Source: Myxococcus xanthus
GTDB taxonomy: Bacteria > Myxococcota > Myxococcia > Myxococcales > Myxococcaceae
Direction: 5' to 3'
Assembly (NCBI RefSeq): GCF_006402735.1
Contig: NZ_CP017174.1
Span: 8,722,001-8,786,000, forward strand
Length of the DNA: 64,000 bases
Part shown: piece after piece, positions 28,909-37,900 of the stretch
Numbering within the stretch: the stretch's first letter is position 1
Layout: the number at the start of each line of letters is the position of its first letter
The notes under the pieces: model-generated
What the model saw: the letters and a program-made list of their open reading frames with translations, nothing else
Told to the model about the DNA's origin: nothing
Database searches by the model: none
Position numbers and translations under genes: made by a program

Positions 28909-29089
28909 TCTGCCTCTCCAACATAGCGTTCTGACTACGGAATCCGGCCGAATTTCGCGAACCGGCCTGCGCGGCCACGAAAGCGCCCCGCCGTTCCTGC
29001 CCCCACTCACCCAACTCGCTGATTCTATTCGGGATTTCAAAGAGCGCGAACCCTCGACGGAGCGCACACCGGGGCCGGTTCGCGGAGGC
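28909..29089 (-). promoter_or_regulatory. CRISPR leader
   Basis: The 181 bp between the end of cas2 and the first (leader-proximal) repeat contain no gene. They are less GC-rich than the surroundings near 29018-29045 (GATTCTATTCGGGATTTCAAA on plus begins at 29020). In type I-C loci this position holds the array promoter and the site recognised by Cas1-Cas2 during spacer insertion. The uniform repeats beside it support this as the growing end. No specific promoter boxes can be fixed. Confidence 0.8.
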
Positions 29090-29389
29090 CTACAGGACCA
29101 GCGGCCCCTCGACGTCCAAGGGGGCCCTGGCGCCATGATGCTCCGTCTTTCGGGCATCGTCTTCCGACAGGAAGTAGAAGCGCAGGCTGTCGCATTCCGA
29201 ATCGAATGCGCCGAGCAGGCGGGCGCGCAGGACGACCCAGTCCTTGGGCTCCAGGACACACTCGAAGACGGAGTATTGCACTCGCACGCCATGGTCTCTG
29301 CAAGCCCGCGCGATCTTGCGCAGGCGCCGAGGCCCCTGGGGGTCCGACACCCGCACGTCGTAACAAATCAACACGGTCAATCTACGCAT
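29090..29389 (-). CDS. cas2: CRISPR-associated Cas2
   Basis: A 99-residue ferredoxin-fold protein with the family start LTVLICYDVRVSDPQG, including conserved D11, and the later VQYSVFECVLEP strand. Cas2 pairs with Cas1 to capture and integrate new spacers at the leader. Its ATG overlaps the cas1 stop codon by one base (TGATG), indicating translational coupling. It is the last cas gene before the leader and array. Length is normal for the family. Confidence 0.97.
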   Translation of the reverse strand: MRRLTVLICYDVRVSDPQGPRRLRKIARACRDHGVRVQYSVFECVLEPKDWVVLRARLLGAFDSECDSLRFYFLSEDDARKTEHHGARAPLDVEGPLVL

Positions 29390-30417
29390 CAGCGCATCGC
29401 GAAGGGAGGGTAGCCGTCCAGCTCCCCTCGGAGATGGCGTGCCAACAGCAGCGATTGCAGGTGAGGCGCCATGCCCCAGGTCGTCTCCTGCCCCAGGAAC
29501 GCGTGCCGCACCCCCACCTGCTTCGCCTCCTGGTACGCCACGAGGAACGTCTTGCGCGCATCGTCCTTCAGCAACACAGCCCCCGCCGACTCCGTGCGGA
29601 AGTCCCCGGGCTTGAGTTGCCCCCGATTCACCAGCGAGAAGACGAGCCGGTCCACCACCGGCGCACGGAACTCCTCCATCAAATCCAGCGCCAGGGACAA
29701 GCGCCCAGGGCGGTCCTCGTGCAGGAACCCCACGGCGGGGTCGAGCCCAACACCCGCGAGCGCTCCCGCGCAGTCCTGCGCCAGCAGCGCATAGCCAAAC
29801 GAGAGCATCGCGTTCAGCGGATTCCTCGGTGGCCGGCGGTTGCGACCATCGAACTCGAAGCCCTGGGCACTCTTCTTCAGCAGCGCGGGAAAGGACTCGA
29901 AGTAGTCGCGCGCCGCGATGCCTTCCAGCCCTCGCACCTGCTCCAAGTCCTCCACGCGGGTCAGCGCGCGCAGGTGCTCCGACAGCCGCCGCGCAGTCTC
30001 CGACAAGGCCTCCTGCCGCTCGGGCGCCGCGTCACGCCGCGCATGCAACACGAACTGCCGCGCGTTCCCGAGCTTCCCCACCACCAGTGCCCGGGAGATG
30101 GCCACCGAGCGAGCGATGTCATCCGCCGCCCGGTACTGCTGCCGCCGCAGCAAGACGTTGCCGCCCGGCACACCCTCCACCCTCGCCAGAAAGCGCCCCG
30201 TCATCCCGAAGAAGGAGACATGGATGCCCGCCTCCAGGCAGCTCTCCATCAACTCCGGCGTCAGCCACGCACGCGTCAGACACACCACCGAGCGCAGGTG
30301 CCGCAAGGGAACCTCCGCCTTCTTCTGGTCTTGAACCGTCACCACCACGCACTCACCTTCCTTGTTCAGGCGAGTCCCTTCCGCAGTGATGAACAGCGTG
30401 TTCAGCGCGGTCGTCAT
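29389..30417 (-). CDS. cas1: CRISPR-associated Cas1 integrase (type I-C)
   Basis: A 342-residue spacer integrase. The beta-rich N-terminal half includes EVPLRHLRSVVCLTRAWLTP and SFFGMTGRF. The alpha-helical C-terminal domain carries the metal-binding set: E165 in VRGLEGIAARDYF, H233 in GFLHEDRPGRLSLALDLMEE, and D245 or E248 in the same helix. Cas1 with Cas2 cuts and joins prespacers into the first repeat. It starts 12 bp after the cas4 stop and overlaps cas2 by one base. All catalytic residues look intact, so adaptation should be functional. Confidence 0.97.
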   Translation of the reverse strand: MTTALNTLFITAEGTRLNKEGECVVVTVQDQKKAEVPLRHLRSVVCLTRAWLTPELMESCLEAGIHVSFFGMTGRFLARVEGVPGGNVLLRRQQYRAADDIARSVAISRALVVGKLGNARQFVLHARRDAAPERQEALSETARRLSEHLRALTRVEDLEQVRGLEGIAARDYFESFPALLKKSAQGFEFDGRNRRPPRNPLNAMLSFGYALLAQDCAGALAGVGLDPAVGFLHEDRPGRLSLALDLMEEFRAPVVDRLVFSLVNRGQLKPGDFRTESAGAVLLKDDARKTFLVAYQEAKQVGVRHAFLGQETTWGMAPHLQSLLLARHLRGELDGYPPFAMR

Positions 30418-30429
30418 GCGTTCCTCCGT

Positions 30430-31071
30430 TCAGCCGGCCTCGTCCATCCACCGCGTCAGGAAGTCCTGGGCGCTCCGCTGCCCCGCCGTCACCCCAGGGA
30501 GGCACAACGGCTCCAGCGAGCACCCGTCACATCGTGGCGCGCGCACCACGACAGGGACCTCCTGCCGGCGCAGCACCTCGTGCATGCGCGCGATGGCGTC
30601 CTCGGTCCGCTGGCGCAGCTCCGCGTCGAAGCGCACCGCAGCACGCTTGTGCTCCACACCGTAGAAGAGTGCCCCTTCCGGGACGTCCACGCCGTGCATC
30701 TCCTCCAGGCACAGCGCCTGCGCGCAGAGCTGCACGCGGTCCGCCTCACCCGCCTTGCGCCGGCCGCGCTTCACCTCCACCGGATAGGGCCGCCAGCCCG
30801 CCCCCTTCGCGTCCCGCTGGTACTCGACCATGTCCGCGCGCCCGGACACGCGCAGCCGCTGCGAGCCCAGCAACACGGCCCGCTCCACCCGCCGTCCCAC
30901 CCGCGCGTCATGTCCCGGCAGGTCCACGCGCTCGTGCAGCAGTCTGCCGGAGGCGGTGTTGACGTCCTCGCGCCATTGCCGCTCGACGTGGATGAGCGCC
31001 GCCTGCCGCTCGCAGTACAGCAGGTGCTGGAGCGCCGACAGCGCCACCCACGTCTCGCAGTCCGCGCTCAT
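30430..31071 (-). CDS. cas4: CRISPR-associated Cas4 exonuclease
   Basis: A 213-residue RecB-type nuclease. Four cysteines for the iron-sulfur cluster are at C20, C181, C184 and C190 (APRCDGCSLEPLC). The nuclease residues are visible as H46, D80 (VSGRADMVEY), E99 and K101 (YPVEVKRGRR) and Q114. In type I-C, Cas4 works with Cas1-Cas2 to trim prespacers so that they carry the correct PAM and orientation. Its ATG overlaps the cas7 stop in an ATGA. Length is typical for stand-alone Cas4. Confidence 0.96.
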   Translation of the reverse strand: MSADCETWVALSALQHLLYCERQAALIHVERQWREDVNTASGRLLHERVDLPGHDARVGRRVERAVLLGSQRLRVSGRADMVEYQRDAKGAGWRPYPVEVKRGRRKAGEADRVQLCAQALCLEEMHGVDVPEGALFYGVEHKRAAVRFDAELRQRTEDAIARMHEVLRRQEVPVVVRAPRCDGCSLEPLCLPGVTAGQRSAQDFLTRWMDEAG

Positions 31072-31982
31072 CCCACCAACTCCAGCACCTCGATGCCCTG
31101 GGGCAGCCCGGCCTTGTCCACACGCACCTCGTAGTCGGAGAAGCTTCGAGCTGGCTTCTCCGGCTGAGCGCGCACCGCATGGACGCGGTCGAACAGCGCG
31201 TGGGCCGGCGCGTTGCCGAGCTCCGAGCCATGCTTGAACACCACCACCTTGCGCATGGACATCAGCCCTCGCGCGGCGCTGCGGTCCAGTTCGAACATGT
31301 GCGTGAAGGACTGGAAGAGCAGCTCCAGGTCCGCCGTGCCGAACCCGGTCTGCTTCGCCAAATGTGGCGACACGAAGCCGTGCGCCCGGTAGAGCCCGTA
31401 GGGCACGGTGTTCTTCCGGCCCATGGTGCGGTTGTCACCGCCCTGCTTCTCGGCCTCGCCCTCCGTCGCCACGGCCATGCGGGTGATGGAGTGCTCCTGG
31501 GACACAATGGGGTCCACCGAGCGCGCGAAGGTGAGCTGCACCGGCCCTCGCACCTGCCCCGCGTTGGCCCCCGTGGACATGACGGCACCGAAGGTGCGGA
31601 CATCGAAGAACGTCTTGCACATCCACGCGCGGCCCTTGTCCACCTCGGAGCCCTGAGCGAACCCCTTGTCGGTTCGCTTCTTCCCGTCCTCGGCGCGGGT
31701 GGGCTTCTCGTTCAGGTCGATGCCCAGGCTCTTGTACGCGTCCGCGATGCGGTTGTTCAGGATGGCCTTCTCCTTCACGAAGATGTCCAGCCCCTGCTTG
31801 CCCTCCTGCGTGAGCAGGATGAAGTTGCGCACCTTCCGCTTCAGGCTCACATCCGTCACCAGCCCGTGGCCTGTCTCCGCGTCGATGCGTGGCAGGTTGC
31901 CCGCGTCGGGGTCTCCATTGGGGTTTCCATCCAGCACGTCGAAGAACAGGACGAAGTCATGGCGCTGCTTGAGGTCGGTCAT
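31068..31982 (-). CDS. cas7: Type I-C Cas7 (Csd2) backbone subunit
   Basis: A 304-residue protein. The ATG at 31982 matches the family start (MTDLKQRHDFVLFFDVLDGN, then PNGDPDAGNLPR). It continues with LVTDVSLKRKVRNF and GKKRTDKGFAQ, and centrally carries RTFGAVMS, GQVRGPVQLTFARSVDPI and SITRMA, all hallmarks of the Csd2/Cas7c group. Several copies bind along the crRNA spacer to form the Cascade backbone. It follows cas8c by 38 bp and overlaps cas4 by four bases. Confidence 0.97.
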   Translation of the reverse strand: MTDLKQRHDFVLFFDVLDGNPNGDPDAGNLPRIDAETGHGLVTDVSLKRKVRNFILLTQEGKQGLDIFVKEKAILNNRIADAYKSLGIDLNEKPTRAEDGKKRTDKGFAQGSEVDKGRAWMCKTFFDVRTFGAVMSTGANAGQVRGPVQLTFARSVDPIVSQEHSITRMAVATEGEAEKQGGDNRTMGRKNTVPYGLYRAHGFVSPHLAKQTGFGTADLELLFQSFTHMFELDRSAARGLMSMRKVVVFKHGSELGNAPAHALFDRVHAVRAQPEKPARSFSDYEVRVDKAGLPQGIEVLELVG

Positions 31983-32020
31983 GGCGCTTTCTCTGGGAAT
32001 GAGGTGAAGACAGTGGAACT

Positions 32021-33763
32021 TCAGGAGGAGGCCGCGTCGGACTCGGCCGAAGCCGCGGTCTCGCGCTTCGTGAAGAACGCCTCGCGTTGGTGGTAGTAGC
32101 CGACGGCGAAGAGGCCCTGGTCCTCCAGGCCGAGCACTCGTGGGAATCGCTCTGGAGGAAGCAGCGCCATGACCTCGCCCTTCGTGCGCTCCAGCCACCT
32201 GCCGTTCTCGCCCGCCTTGGAGGCGTGGTGGACGGAGAGTTGGAGCAACCGGGGGAAGACGGTGACGGGATTGCGGGACGCGGCGCCGAAGTAACGGTCG
32301 CGGATGGTGGCGTTGAGGTCCTTCAACGCCGCGCCCTGCAACCGCTCCAGCACGGCGAAGAGGCGGCCGAGCACATAGGGCTGCGAGGCGTTGTTCTTGT
32401 CCAGTGACACGGTGACCTCCAGGGGAGTGGTTCCACTTCGAGGGAGTCGCAGCAGGGTGGCCTTGATGAGCGCGACGCGGAGCCGCAGTTGTTCGCGCTC
32501 GAACCTGTCGTCGGCGGGTGGCAGCCGCAGTCGGTCCAGCGCGGATGTCAGGAGTTGACGCGGAAAGTGAAGCCCCCGCAGCGCCGCCCCCACCATCCGG
32601 GTCGCGACGTCCGGAGACAGACCGCGTCCGGACGGAGCCTCCACGGCATTGAGCAACCGGTAGATGGGCGTCGGCCCCGCGGGCGCGTTGCCGATGCGCA
32701 GGTCATCGAAGTAGCGCCGGATGTTCCGCTTCACCTCGCCCACGCGCGACTCGAACCAGTCACGCACCGCGACGCGACCCGCGTTCCCCGTCAGCGTCAC
32801 GGCATAGAAGGCCCTGTCATCCAGCGCCCCTGGCTGCAGCCCGTGCAACGGCGACTCGGTGAAGCGCTGGAGGTCCTCCTCCGTCGGGTCCATCCACGAC
32901 AACAGGAGGCTCTCCTCGGAAGGTGAAGCGCGCGTCCAGAAGACCAGCACCGAGCCATCCCCCAGTTGAATGCCCTGCCGGAAGCGGCGCTGCTCCGTCC
33001 TCCGGAGCATGTCGTTGAGCGCCAGCACGTAGCCCAGCGCTGCCTCCTGGGAGATGGGTGCATTGTCCCCCTGCTCCAAACCGTGTGACGAAAACGCGGG
33101 CGCGTTGAAGGACACCAGTGAAGCCCCCGACGACTGGGCTTCCGGGACGTTCTTCAGCTTGGGATGGGTGAGGGCCACCACACCCTCCAGGCCTGTCACC
33201 AGGCACCGCGCCGTCCGTCCCAGCGCGCGCTTCTCGCCGGAGCGCCGCTCCCAGCAGGCGCGAATGGCCGGGTTCTGATGCACGGGCGTCGTGGCATCGC
33301 CGACGACGAATGCGAGCAACTCTGAGCCCGTCCATTCATCCTCGTCGCGAGCCGCCAGCACCTTGCGCCGCTCGGCCTCGCTCGTGAGGAAGGACTCGAC
33401 GGCCCGAGCCTCCGGGTCCTTCGTCTCCACGGCGACTTCGCGCACTGGTTTCAAGAAGGCGTCCAGCCGGGCCACGCGCTTCTCCACGCCCCCCGCCTTT
33501 GCCTTGGGCGCGTCCTTTTCGTAAGCAAGGACGTACTTCGGGTTGTCCGCGAAGAAGCCCGCCGCGATGTTCACCGAGCGCTGGGGCAGCCGAGGAATCG
33601 AGAGGGGCTTTCCCCGCCCGTCCTCTCCCGCTGTGCTCTCCAGCGAGACGAACTTCCCCGCCGCGCTGACGCGGATGAAGAAGTCCACGGGCTTCGTCTC
33701 GTAGAGCGGGTCGTCCGTGAGCCCGCGCTCACGGGCGAAGTCATTCAGTGCCGTCAGCATCAT
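32021..33763 (-). CDS. cas8c: Type I-C Cas8c (Csd1) large subunit
   Basis: A 580-residue large subunit of the type I-C Cascade, the part that reads the PAM and starts target unwinding. Family features are the N-terminal ALNDFARERGLTDDPLYETK, the internal IPRLPQRSVNIAAGFFADNP, SFNAPAFSSHGLEQGDNAPI, and RNIRRYFDDLRI before the C-terminal helical part. In type I-C an internal start can yield a small Cas11c subunit from the 3' part; such a start is possible here but cannot be fixed. The first ATG overlaps the cas5c stop codon by one base; a second ATG follows directly at 33760. Confidence 0.96.
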   Translation of the reverse strand: MMLTALNDFARERGLTDDPLYETKPVDFFIRVSAAGKFVSLESTAGEDGRGKPLSIPRLPQRSVNIAAGFFADNPKYVLAYEKDAPKAKAGGVEKRVARLDAFLKPVREVAVETKDPEARAVESFLTSEAERRKVLAARDEDEWTGSELLAFVVGDATTPVHQNPAIRACWERRSGEKRALGRTARCLVTGLEGVVALTHPKLKNVPEAQSSGASLVSFNAPAFSSHGLEQGDNAPISQEAALGYVLALNDMLRRTEQRRFRQGIQLGDGSVLVFWTRASPSEESLLLSWMDPTEEDLQRFTESPLHGLQPGALDDRAFYAVTLTGNAGRVAVRDWFESRVGEVKRNIRRYFDDLRIGNAPAGPTPIYRLLNAVEAPSGRGLSPDVATRMVGAALRGLHFPRQLLTSALDRLRLPPADDRFEREQLRLRVALIKATLLRLPRSGTTPLEVTVSLDKNNASQPYVLGRLFAVLERLQGAALKDLNATIRDRYFGAASRNPVTVFPRLLQLSVHHASKAGENGRWLERTKGEVMALLPPERFPRVLGLEDQGLFAVGYYHQREAFFTKRETAASAESDAASS

Positions 33764-34419
33764 CAGCTATCTCCCCCCAGCACTTGGGCCCGAGGCGGCA
33801 CGTGCAGCACGCCATCCTCCAGGAACGCCTGGAAGAACTCGGGGCGCACGGGGGCTCCGGGCACGTCGAAGACGAAGTCGTAGAACATGAGCCCCAATGG
33901 CCGCCGCCCGCTGCCCGCTTCATGAGGCAGCAGGCCGTCCTCGGCGGGCTCTACCCGGGCCGCGAACTCACGGCAGCCCAGGTAGGGCGCGTGGAAGAAC
34001 TGGCCCCGCTCCAGGCGCCGCTCGAACATGTCCTCGAACTTGCGCGCGTTGTCCTCGGGCCCCGCCTTCCCGGGCAGCAGCGTGAAGGACGCGGTGATGA
34101 CGTAGTCCACATCGCGCAGCGCCACCGTGTTGCGCTGAGCCCGGTCCTCGTCCGCCGCGTAGTCGAACCTGCCTACCGTGGCGCGGCTGTTGACCTCGTT
34201 GCGGCGGAAGCTGGTCCACTTCACCGGCGCGAGCACGGCGATCTCATGAATGTGCCAGCGGATGGCCGGCTTCCACAGGATGGCCTCCAGCACGCCGCGC
34301 GCAGCCGAGGGGGTCATCACCTCGTAGCTGACGCGCTCTGCTTTCATCTCGGGTCGCGTGAAGCACGCCACGGGCCCCCGGGCCCTCACGCGAAACCGCC
34401 TGCCTGTCGTCGATGCCAT
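33763..34419 (-). CDS. cas5: Type I-C Cas5c, pre-crRNA-binding subunit
   Basis: A 218-residue protein. The ATG at 34419 is chosen because AGGAGG lies 5 bp upstream; a GTG two codons earlier lacks this. It has the Cas5c layout: GPVACFTRPEMKAERVSYEV, TPSAARGVLEAILWKPAIRW, SFRRNEV, DMFERRLERGQFFHAPYLGC. In type I-C Cas5c replaces Cas6 and cuts the repeat RNA. From family knowledge the catalytic set is a Tyr in EAIYWKP and a Lys-His pair before the MFxRR helix. Here the Tyr position is Leu48 and the pair is K127-F128, so only the Lys remains. It lies 21 bp after cas3. Confidence 0.95.
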   Translation of the reverse strand: MASTTGRRFRVRARGPVACFTRPEMKAERVSYEVMTPSAARGVLEAILWKPAIRWHIHEIAVLAPVKWTSFRRNEVNSRATVGRFDYAADEDRAQRNTVALRDVDYVITASFTLLPGKAGPEDNARKFEDMFERRLERGQFFHAPYLGCREFAARVEPAEDGLLPHEAGSGRRPLGLMFYDFVFDVPGAPVRPEFFQAFLEDGVLHVPPRAQVLGGDS

Positions 34420-34440
34420 CCACACCTCCTGATGCGTGTC

Positions 34441-36687
34441 TCAGCCGGGAATGAGGAAGGACGGGTCGAGGATGCCGACCCGGTCCAGAAGAAGGCCGAA
34501 GCGCTCGTGGTACGCGGACGTGTGCTCCGGCCCCAGGTACGCCACCGTCTCCGCCGCGAGCCGGGCCAACTCCCGAGCCAGCCAGGCCTCCCGAACCTTG
34601 CGGGGGACCGTCACCGTGAAGCGTTGCAGCGCACGCAGGCGCTCTCGTGAGGGACCCCGCTCACGCAGCGCATCGAGGAGCGCCTCGCGGTTCGCGTAAG
34701 GCACCACCACCGACGCGCTCCAGTCGTCCTCCACGAGCTTGAAGGCCTTGGACACCGCGTCGAATTGGAGCTTCGCCCGCAGGTCCTGGATGCCCTTCTC
34801 ATCCAGCTTGCGGGTGGCATAGAGCCGCTCGAAGTACCGTTGGAAACTCGCGGGCGCGAACAGGTCCAGGTCGGGCGCCTGCTCCAGCAGACCGCGAGTC
34901 ACGTCCTGGGCGGCGCGCGGAACGCCTCGGGGTGGCTGGGTCTCGGGTTCGTAGACGCACAGCTCGCCGAGCCCGTCCAGCAACCCCTCCCGGTTGCACC
35001 GGCCCGCGGCCTGGGCCAGCGAATCCAGTCCTCCCAATCCACGGAAGACGACGCGGAAGTCCAGGTCCACACCCGCCTCGACGAGCTGAGTGGCCACCAG
35101 TCGCACCGGCTCCCCACGCCTCTTGCGGGCCTTGATGTCCGCGAGCACCTCCGAGCGATGCTCCGGGCACATCAGCGCGGACAGGTGCAGCGTCTCCTGG
35201 TGCCCCAGCCGTTCATCCACGAGTTCACAGAGCCGCCGTGCGTCGTCCCGAAGGTGCACCACCGCGAGGACGTCCCGCTCGGCCGCCACGGCGTCGGCCA
35301 GTTCGGTGTAGGGGAGCTTGTGCCCCAGGGTGGGCCACCGCACCCGCACCCGGCGCAGCCGCTCGAAGGCGCGCACGGAGGCCGGGACGATTTCGCGCGC
35401 GTCCGGCAGTCCCTCCTGAAAGTCCGGGCGGCGGCCCAGCGCGGGCTGCGTGGCGGTACAGATGACCACGGAGCAGTCGTAGTCCTTCACCAGCGCGCCC
35501 AGGCCATCCAGGATGGGCGCCAGCAGCGACGGCGGCAGCGTCTGGGCCTCGTCGAGCACGATGACACTCCGGGCCACCCGATGCAGCTTGCGGCACGCCG
35601 ACGGGCGGCGGGCGAAGAGGCTCTCCAGGAGCTGCACCGTAGTGGTGACGATGACGGGCGCATCCCAGTTCTCACTGGCGACGCGGTTGAGCGCCGTCTC
35701 CTTCTCGGGGTCGACGGCGGAGTGATGTTCGATGACGGCGTGCTCCAGCCCCTGGAAAGCCTGGCGGTACACATCCGCGCTCTGCTCGATGATGGACGTA
35801 TAGGGAATGGCGACGATGACGCGCTGGAGCCCATGCCGCCGCGCGTGTTCGAGCGCGAAGGCCATGGACGTCAGTGTCTTGCCCCCGCCCGTGGGCACCG
35901 TGAGGCTGAAGACGCCCGGATGCAGGGACGCCGCCTCCACCGCGGCCGAGAGCACCTCGCGCCGCACCCGGTTGACCTCCGTATCCGGGGCCACGCGCTG
36001 CTTCTCATCCAAGAAGCCACGGAGGCGTTCGGCGAGCTGGGACAGCGTCACCGGCACCTCGCGCTCCGAGCCCCGGCTCGCATCGAAGAAGGCTTCCGTG
36101 TCCAGGAAGTCCGCGTCGCACAGGAGCGAGAAGAGCATCCGCGTCCATAGCTCCAACCGGAGCGGCTCGAGCCGCACCAGCGCGTCCGGCTCGAAGCCTA
36201 GCGGACCGTCCAGCAAGGCGGGGACATCACACCGGGCCCTCGCGTCCGCGAGCAACGCCTGCTTCTCCTTGCGCCCCAGGCGCTCCTTGAACGCCGCCAG
36301 GTCCGGAAGCCCCGCGTGATGCCCGGCGATCGCCAGGGCCAGCGGGAGCAAGCGGCGATCCCGACTCAGCGACCAGAGCGCACCGGCCGTCGAGTGGTCG
36401 CGCTCCAGCGCGCCCTCTTTCTCCAGGTGCGCCTCGAAGCCATTCTCCGCGCGGATGCGATACCAGAAGTCCTGTGTGTACTTGCCCAGGTCATGCCAGC
36501 GCCCGGTGGCCAGGGCCGGCGCACGCAAATCCTCTCGCGGCGCCAGCCTCGCGGCCCACTGCCCCACGGCCTCCAAGTGCTCGCGCAGCAGATGAGGCCG
36601 GCCGTCTTCTGTCACGTGAGCCAATGGCTCCGCCGTGACCACGCGTGGCACGGCGGACTGCTCCGAAAGCCCGAGTTCCTTCTTCAT
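34441..36687 (-). CDS. cas3: CRISPR-associated Cas3 helicase-nuclease
   Basis: A 748-residue effector. The ATG at 36687 (MKKELGLSEQ) is preferred because a GGGGGAG element precedes it; an upstream in-frame start at 36744 lacks one. The N-terminal HD nuclease shows H37, H65-D66 (GRWHDLGKY), H98 and H123-H124. The DExD/H helicase has PTGGGKT at about 265-271 and DEAQ at 379-382, plus QLVEAGVDLDF and QAAGRCNREG in the second RecA-like half. Cas3 is recruited by Cascade to unwind and degrade target DNA. It is the first gene of the cas operon, so the operon promoter should lie upstream of 36687. Confidence 0.97.
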   Translation of the reverse strand: MKKELGLSEQSAVPRVVTAEPLAHVTEDGRPHLLREHLEAVGQWAARLAPREDLRAPALATGRWHDLGKYTQDFWYRIRAENGFEAHLEKEGALERDHSTAGALWSLSRDRRLLPLALAIAGHHAGLPDLAAFKERLGRKEKQALLADARARCDVPALLDGPLGFEPDALVRLEPLRLELWTRMLFSLLCDADFLDTEAFFDASRGSEREVPVTLSQLAERLRGFLDEKQRVAPDTEVNRVRREVLSAAVEAASLHPGVFSLTVPTGGGKTLTSMAFALEHARRHGLQRVIVAIPYTSIIEQSADVYRQAFQGLEHAVIEHHSAVDPEKETALNRVASENWDAPVIVTTTVQLLESLFARRPSACRKLHRVARSVIVLDEAQTLPPSLLAPILDGLGALVKDYDCSVVICTATQPALGRRPDFQEGLPDAREIVPASVRAFERLRRVRVRWPTLGHKLPYTELADAVAAERDVLAVVHLRDDARRLCELVDERLGHQETLHLSALMCPEHRSEVLADIKARKRRGEPVRLVATQLVEAGVDLDFRVVFRGLGGLDSLAQAAGRCNREGLLDGLGELCVYEPETQPPRGVPRAAQDVTRGLLEQAPDLDLFAPASFQRYFERLYATRKLDEKGIQDLRAKLQFDAVSKAFKLVEDDWSASVVVPYANREALLDALRERGPSRERLRALQRFTVTVPRKVREAWLARELARLAAETVAYLGPEHTSAYHERFGLLLDRVGILDPSFLIPG

Positions 36688-37173
36688 GGCACTCCCCCCA
36701 CCGCCCACGTGTCTGGCCGCACAAGCGAGCATGTGCGTCTGCATTCTCGTTTCCGTCTGGTGAGCGGCACAAGATGACTTGTCCTACGAAAGCCCGGGAC
36801 GCGCGCTCCCCCTGGGGTGGTATGCCCAAGAGCGAGCAATGCGGGCAGACTTCTGGCCACACAGGCGGCAACCCATGCGTGCCAGACGGCTGAATCCGCC
36901 GCGACGTGCCAACCGATGAAGCGCTCAGCGCCGCTGCGCCATCACCTTGGCCAGGCTGCCTCTCCGCCCCTGGCAAGGCACGCGCACGAATGGCCTGGAA
37001 GCCTCGCGTTCAAAGCTCGACACCGTCAGTGGGAGCCGCAACGAACGCCCGGGCGGGTAGCCGCCGACTCGGCAAAGTCAGACATCCGCCCAGGTGTTCA
37101 CTCCCGGCAGTCCGGCGGGCGGCCATTGCACTCCAGTCGCGGCCTTTGACGCATTGCGATTAAATTGCGCGCC
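36688..37173. other. Intergenic region upstream of the cas operon
   Basis: This 486-bp gap separates the divergent cas3 and esterase genes, so it should hold the cas operon promoter and the esterase promoter. Frames that cross it on either strand have poor codon use and no recognisable domains. The bases just before the esterase start (GCGATTAAATTGCGCGCC at 37156-37173) are AT-richer. No inverted repeat or regulator binding site could be singled out. Confidence 0.45.
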
Positions 37174-37887
37174 ATGAACCGCGAATATCACCGCTGGTAC
37201 AGCGAGCGACTGCACCGCGACATGGAGCTGCTCATCTTCGGCCACTCGGGCGAGCCCGTGCTCCTGCTGCCGACCAGCAAGGGCCGCTTCTTCCAGGCCG
37301 AGGACTTCGGCCTCATCGGTGCCATCGCCGACCGCGTCCAGTCCGGCCGGTACATCGTGGTGTGCCCGGACTCGGTGGACGAGGAGTCCTGGTTCAACAC
37401 CGCCATCCACCCGGCGGACCGCGTCCGGCGCCACCAGCAGTGGGAGGACTACCTCCTCCACGAGGTGGTGCCCCTGCTCAAGAGCCGCAGCACCGGCGGG
37501 CGCCTCACCCTGGCCGGGTGCAGCTTCGGCGGCTTCCACTCGTACAACATCGGCCTGCGGCACCCGCACGTCTTCCGGCGCCTGCTGTCCATGGGCGGCA
37601 AGTTCGAGACGGACGAGTTCCTCGACGGCCATCACGACTCGGACGTCTACTTCCATTCGTGCACGGAGTGGCTGCCGAACCTCACGGACCCCGCGCAGCT
37701 CTCCGCCCTCCAGCGCGTGGAGATGGTGCTGGCGGTGGGCGAGCACGACTTCTGCCGCCCCTCCAACGAGCACCTCTCCAACCTGCTGTGGAAGAAGGAC
37801 ATCGGCAACCACCTGTCCGTGTGGCAGGGCGGCACGCACGACTGGCCCGTGTGGCGGCAGATGATTCAGCAGTACCTGCCCTGGTAG
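37174..37887 (+). CDS. Alpha/beta hydrolase, esterase-like
   Basis: A 237-residue protein starting MNREYHRWYSERLHRDMELL, a start typical of a widespread esterase group, with the ATG at 37174. The strand-loop PVLLLPTSKGRFFQAEDFG precedes a nucleophile elbow GCSFGG with Ser117; GEHDFCRPS probably gives the Asp and GGTHDWPVW the His of the triad. It lacks a signal peptide, so it is cytoplasmic. The substrate is unknown. It stands alone, converging on the MATE gene. Confidence 0.85.
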   Translation: MNREYHRWYSERLHRDMELLIFGHSGEPVLLLPTSKGRFFQAEDFGLIGAIADRVQSGRYIVVCPDSVDEESWFNTAIHPADRVRRHQQWEDYLLHEVVPLLKSRSTGGRLTLAGCSFGGFHSYNIGLRHPHVFRRLLSMGGKFETDEFLDGHHDSDVYFHSCTEWLPNLTDPAQLSALQRVEMVLAVGEHDFCRPSNEHLSNLLWKKDIGNHLSVWQGGTHDWPVWRQMIQQYLPW

Positions 37888-37900
37888 CCGCCGCGCGCCG

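Noticed and set aside
19185..28926. Many long open frames across the CRISPR array, giving peptides rich in HAPRVHEER, FQPTLPAFTRSD or NPRSPRSRGAT
   Set aside because: They are the repeat read in three frames. The repeat-spacer unit is often a multiple of three, so frames stay open. There are no start signals and no coding character in the spacers.
29090..36687. Absence of cas6 as a possible defect
   Set aside because: Type I-C systems normally lack cas6 and use Cas5c for crRNA processing, so this is expected.
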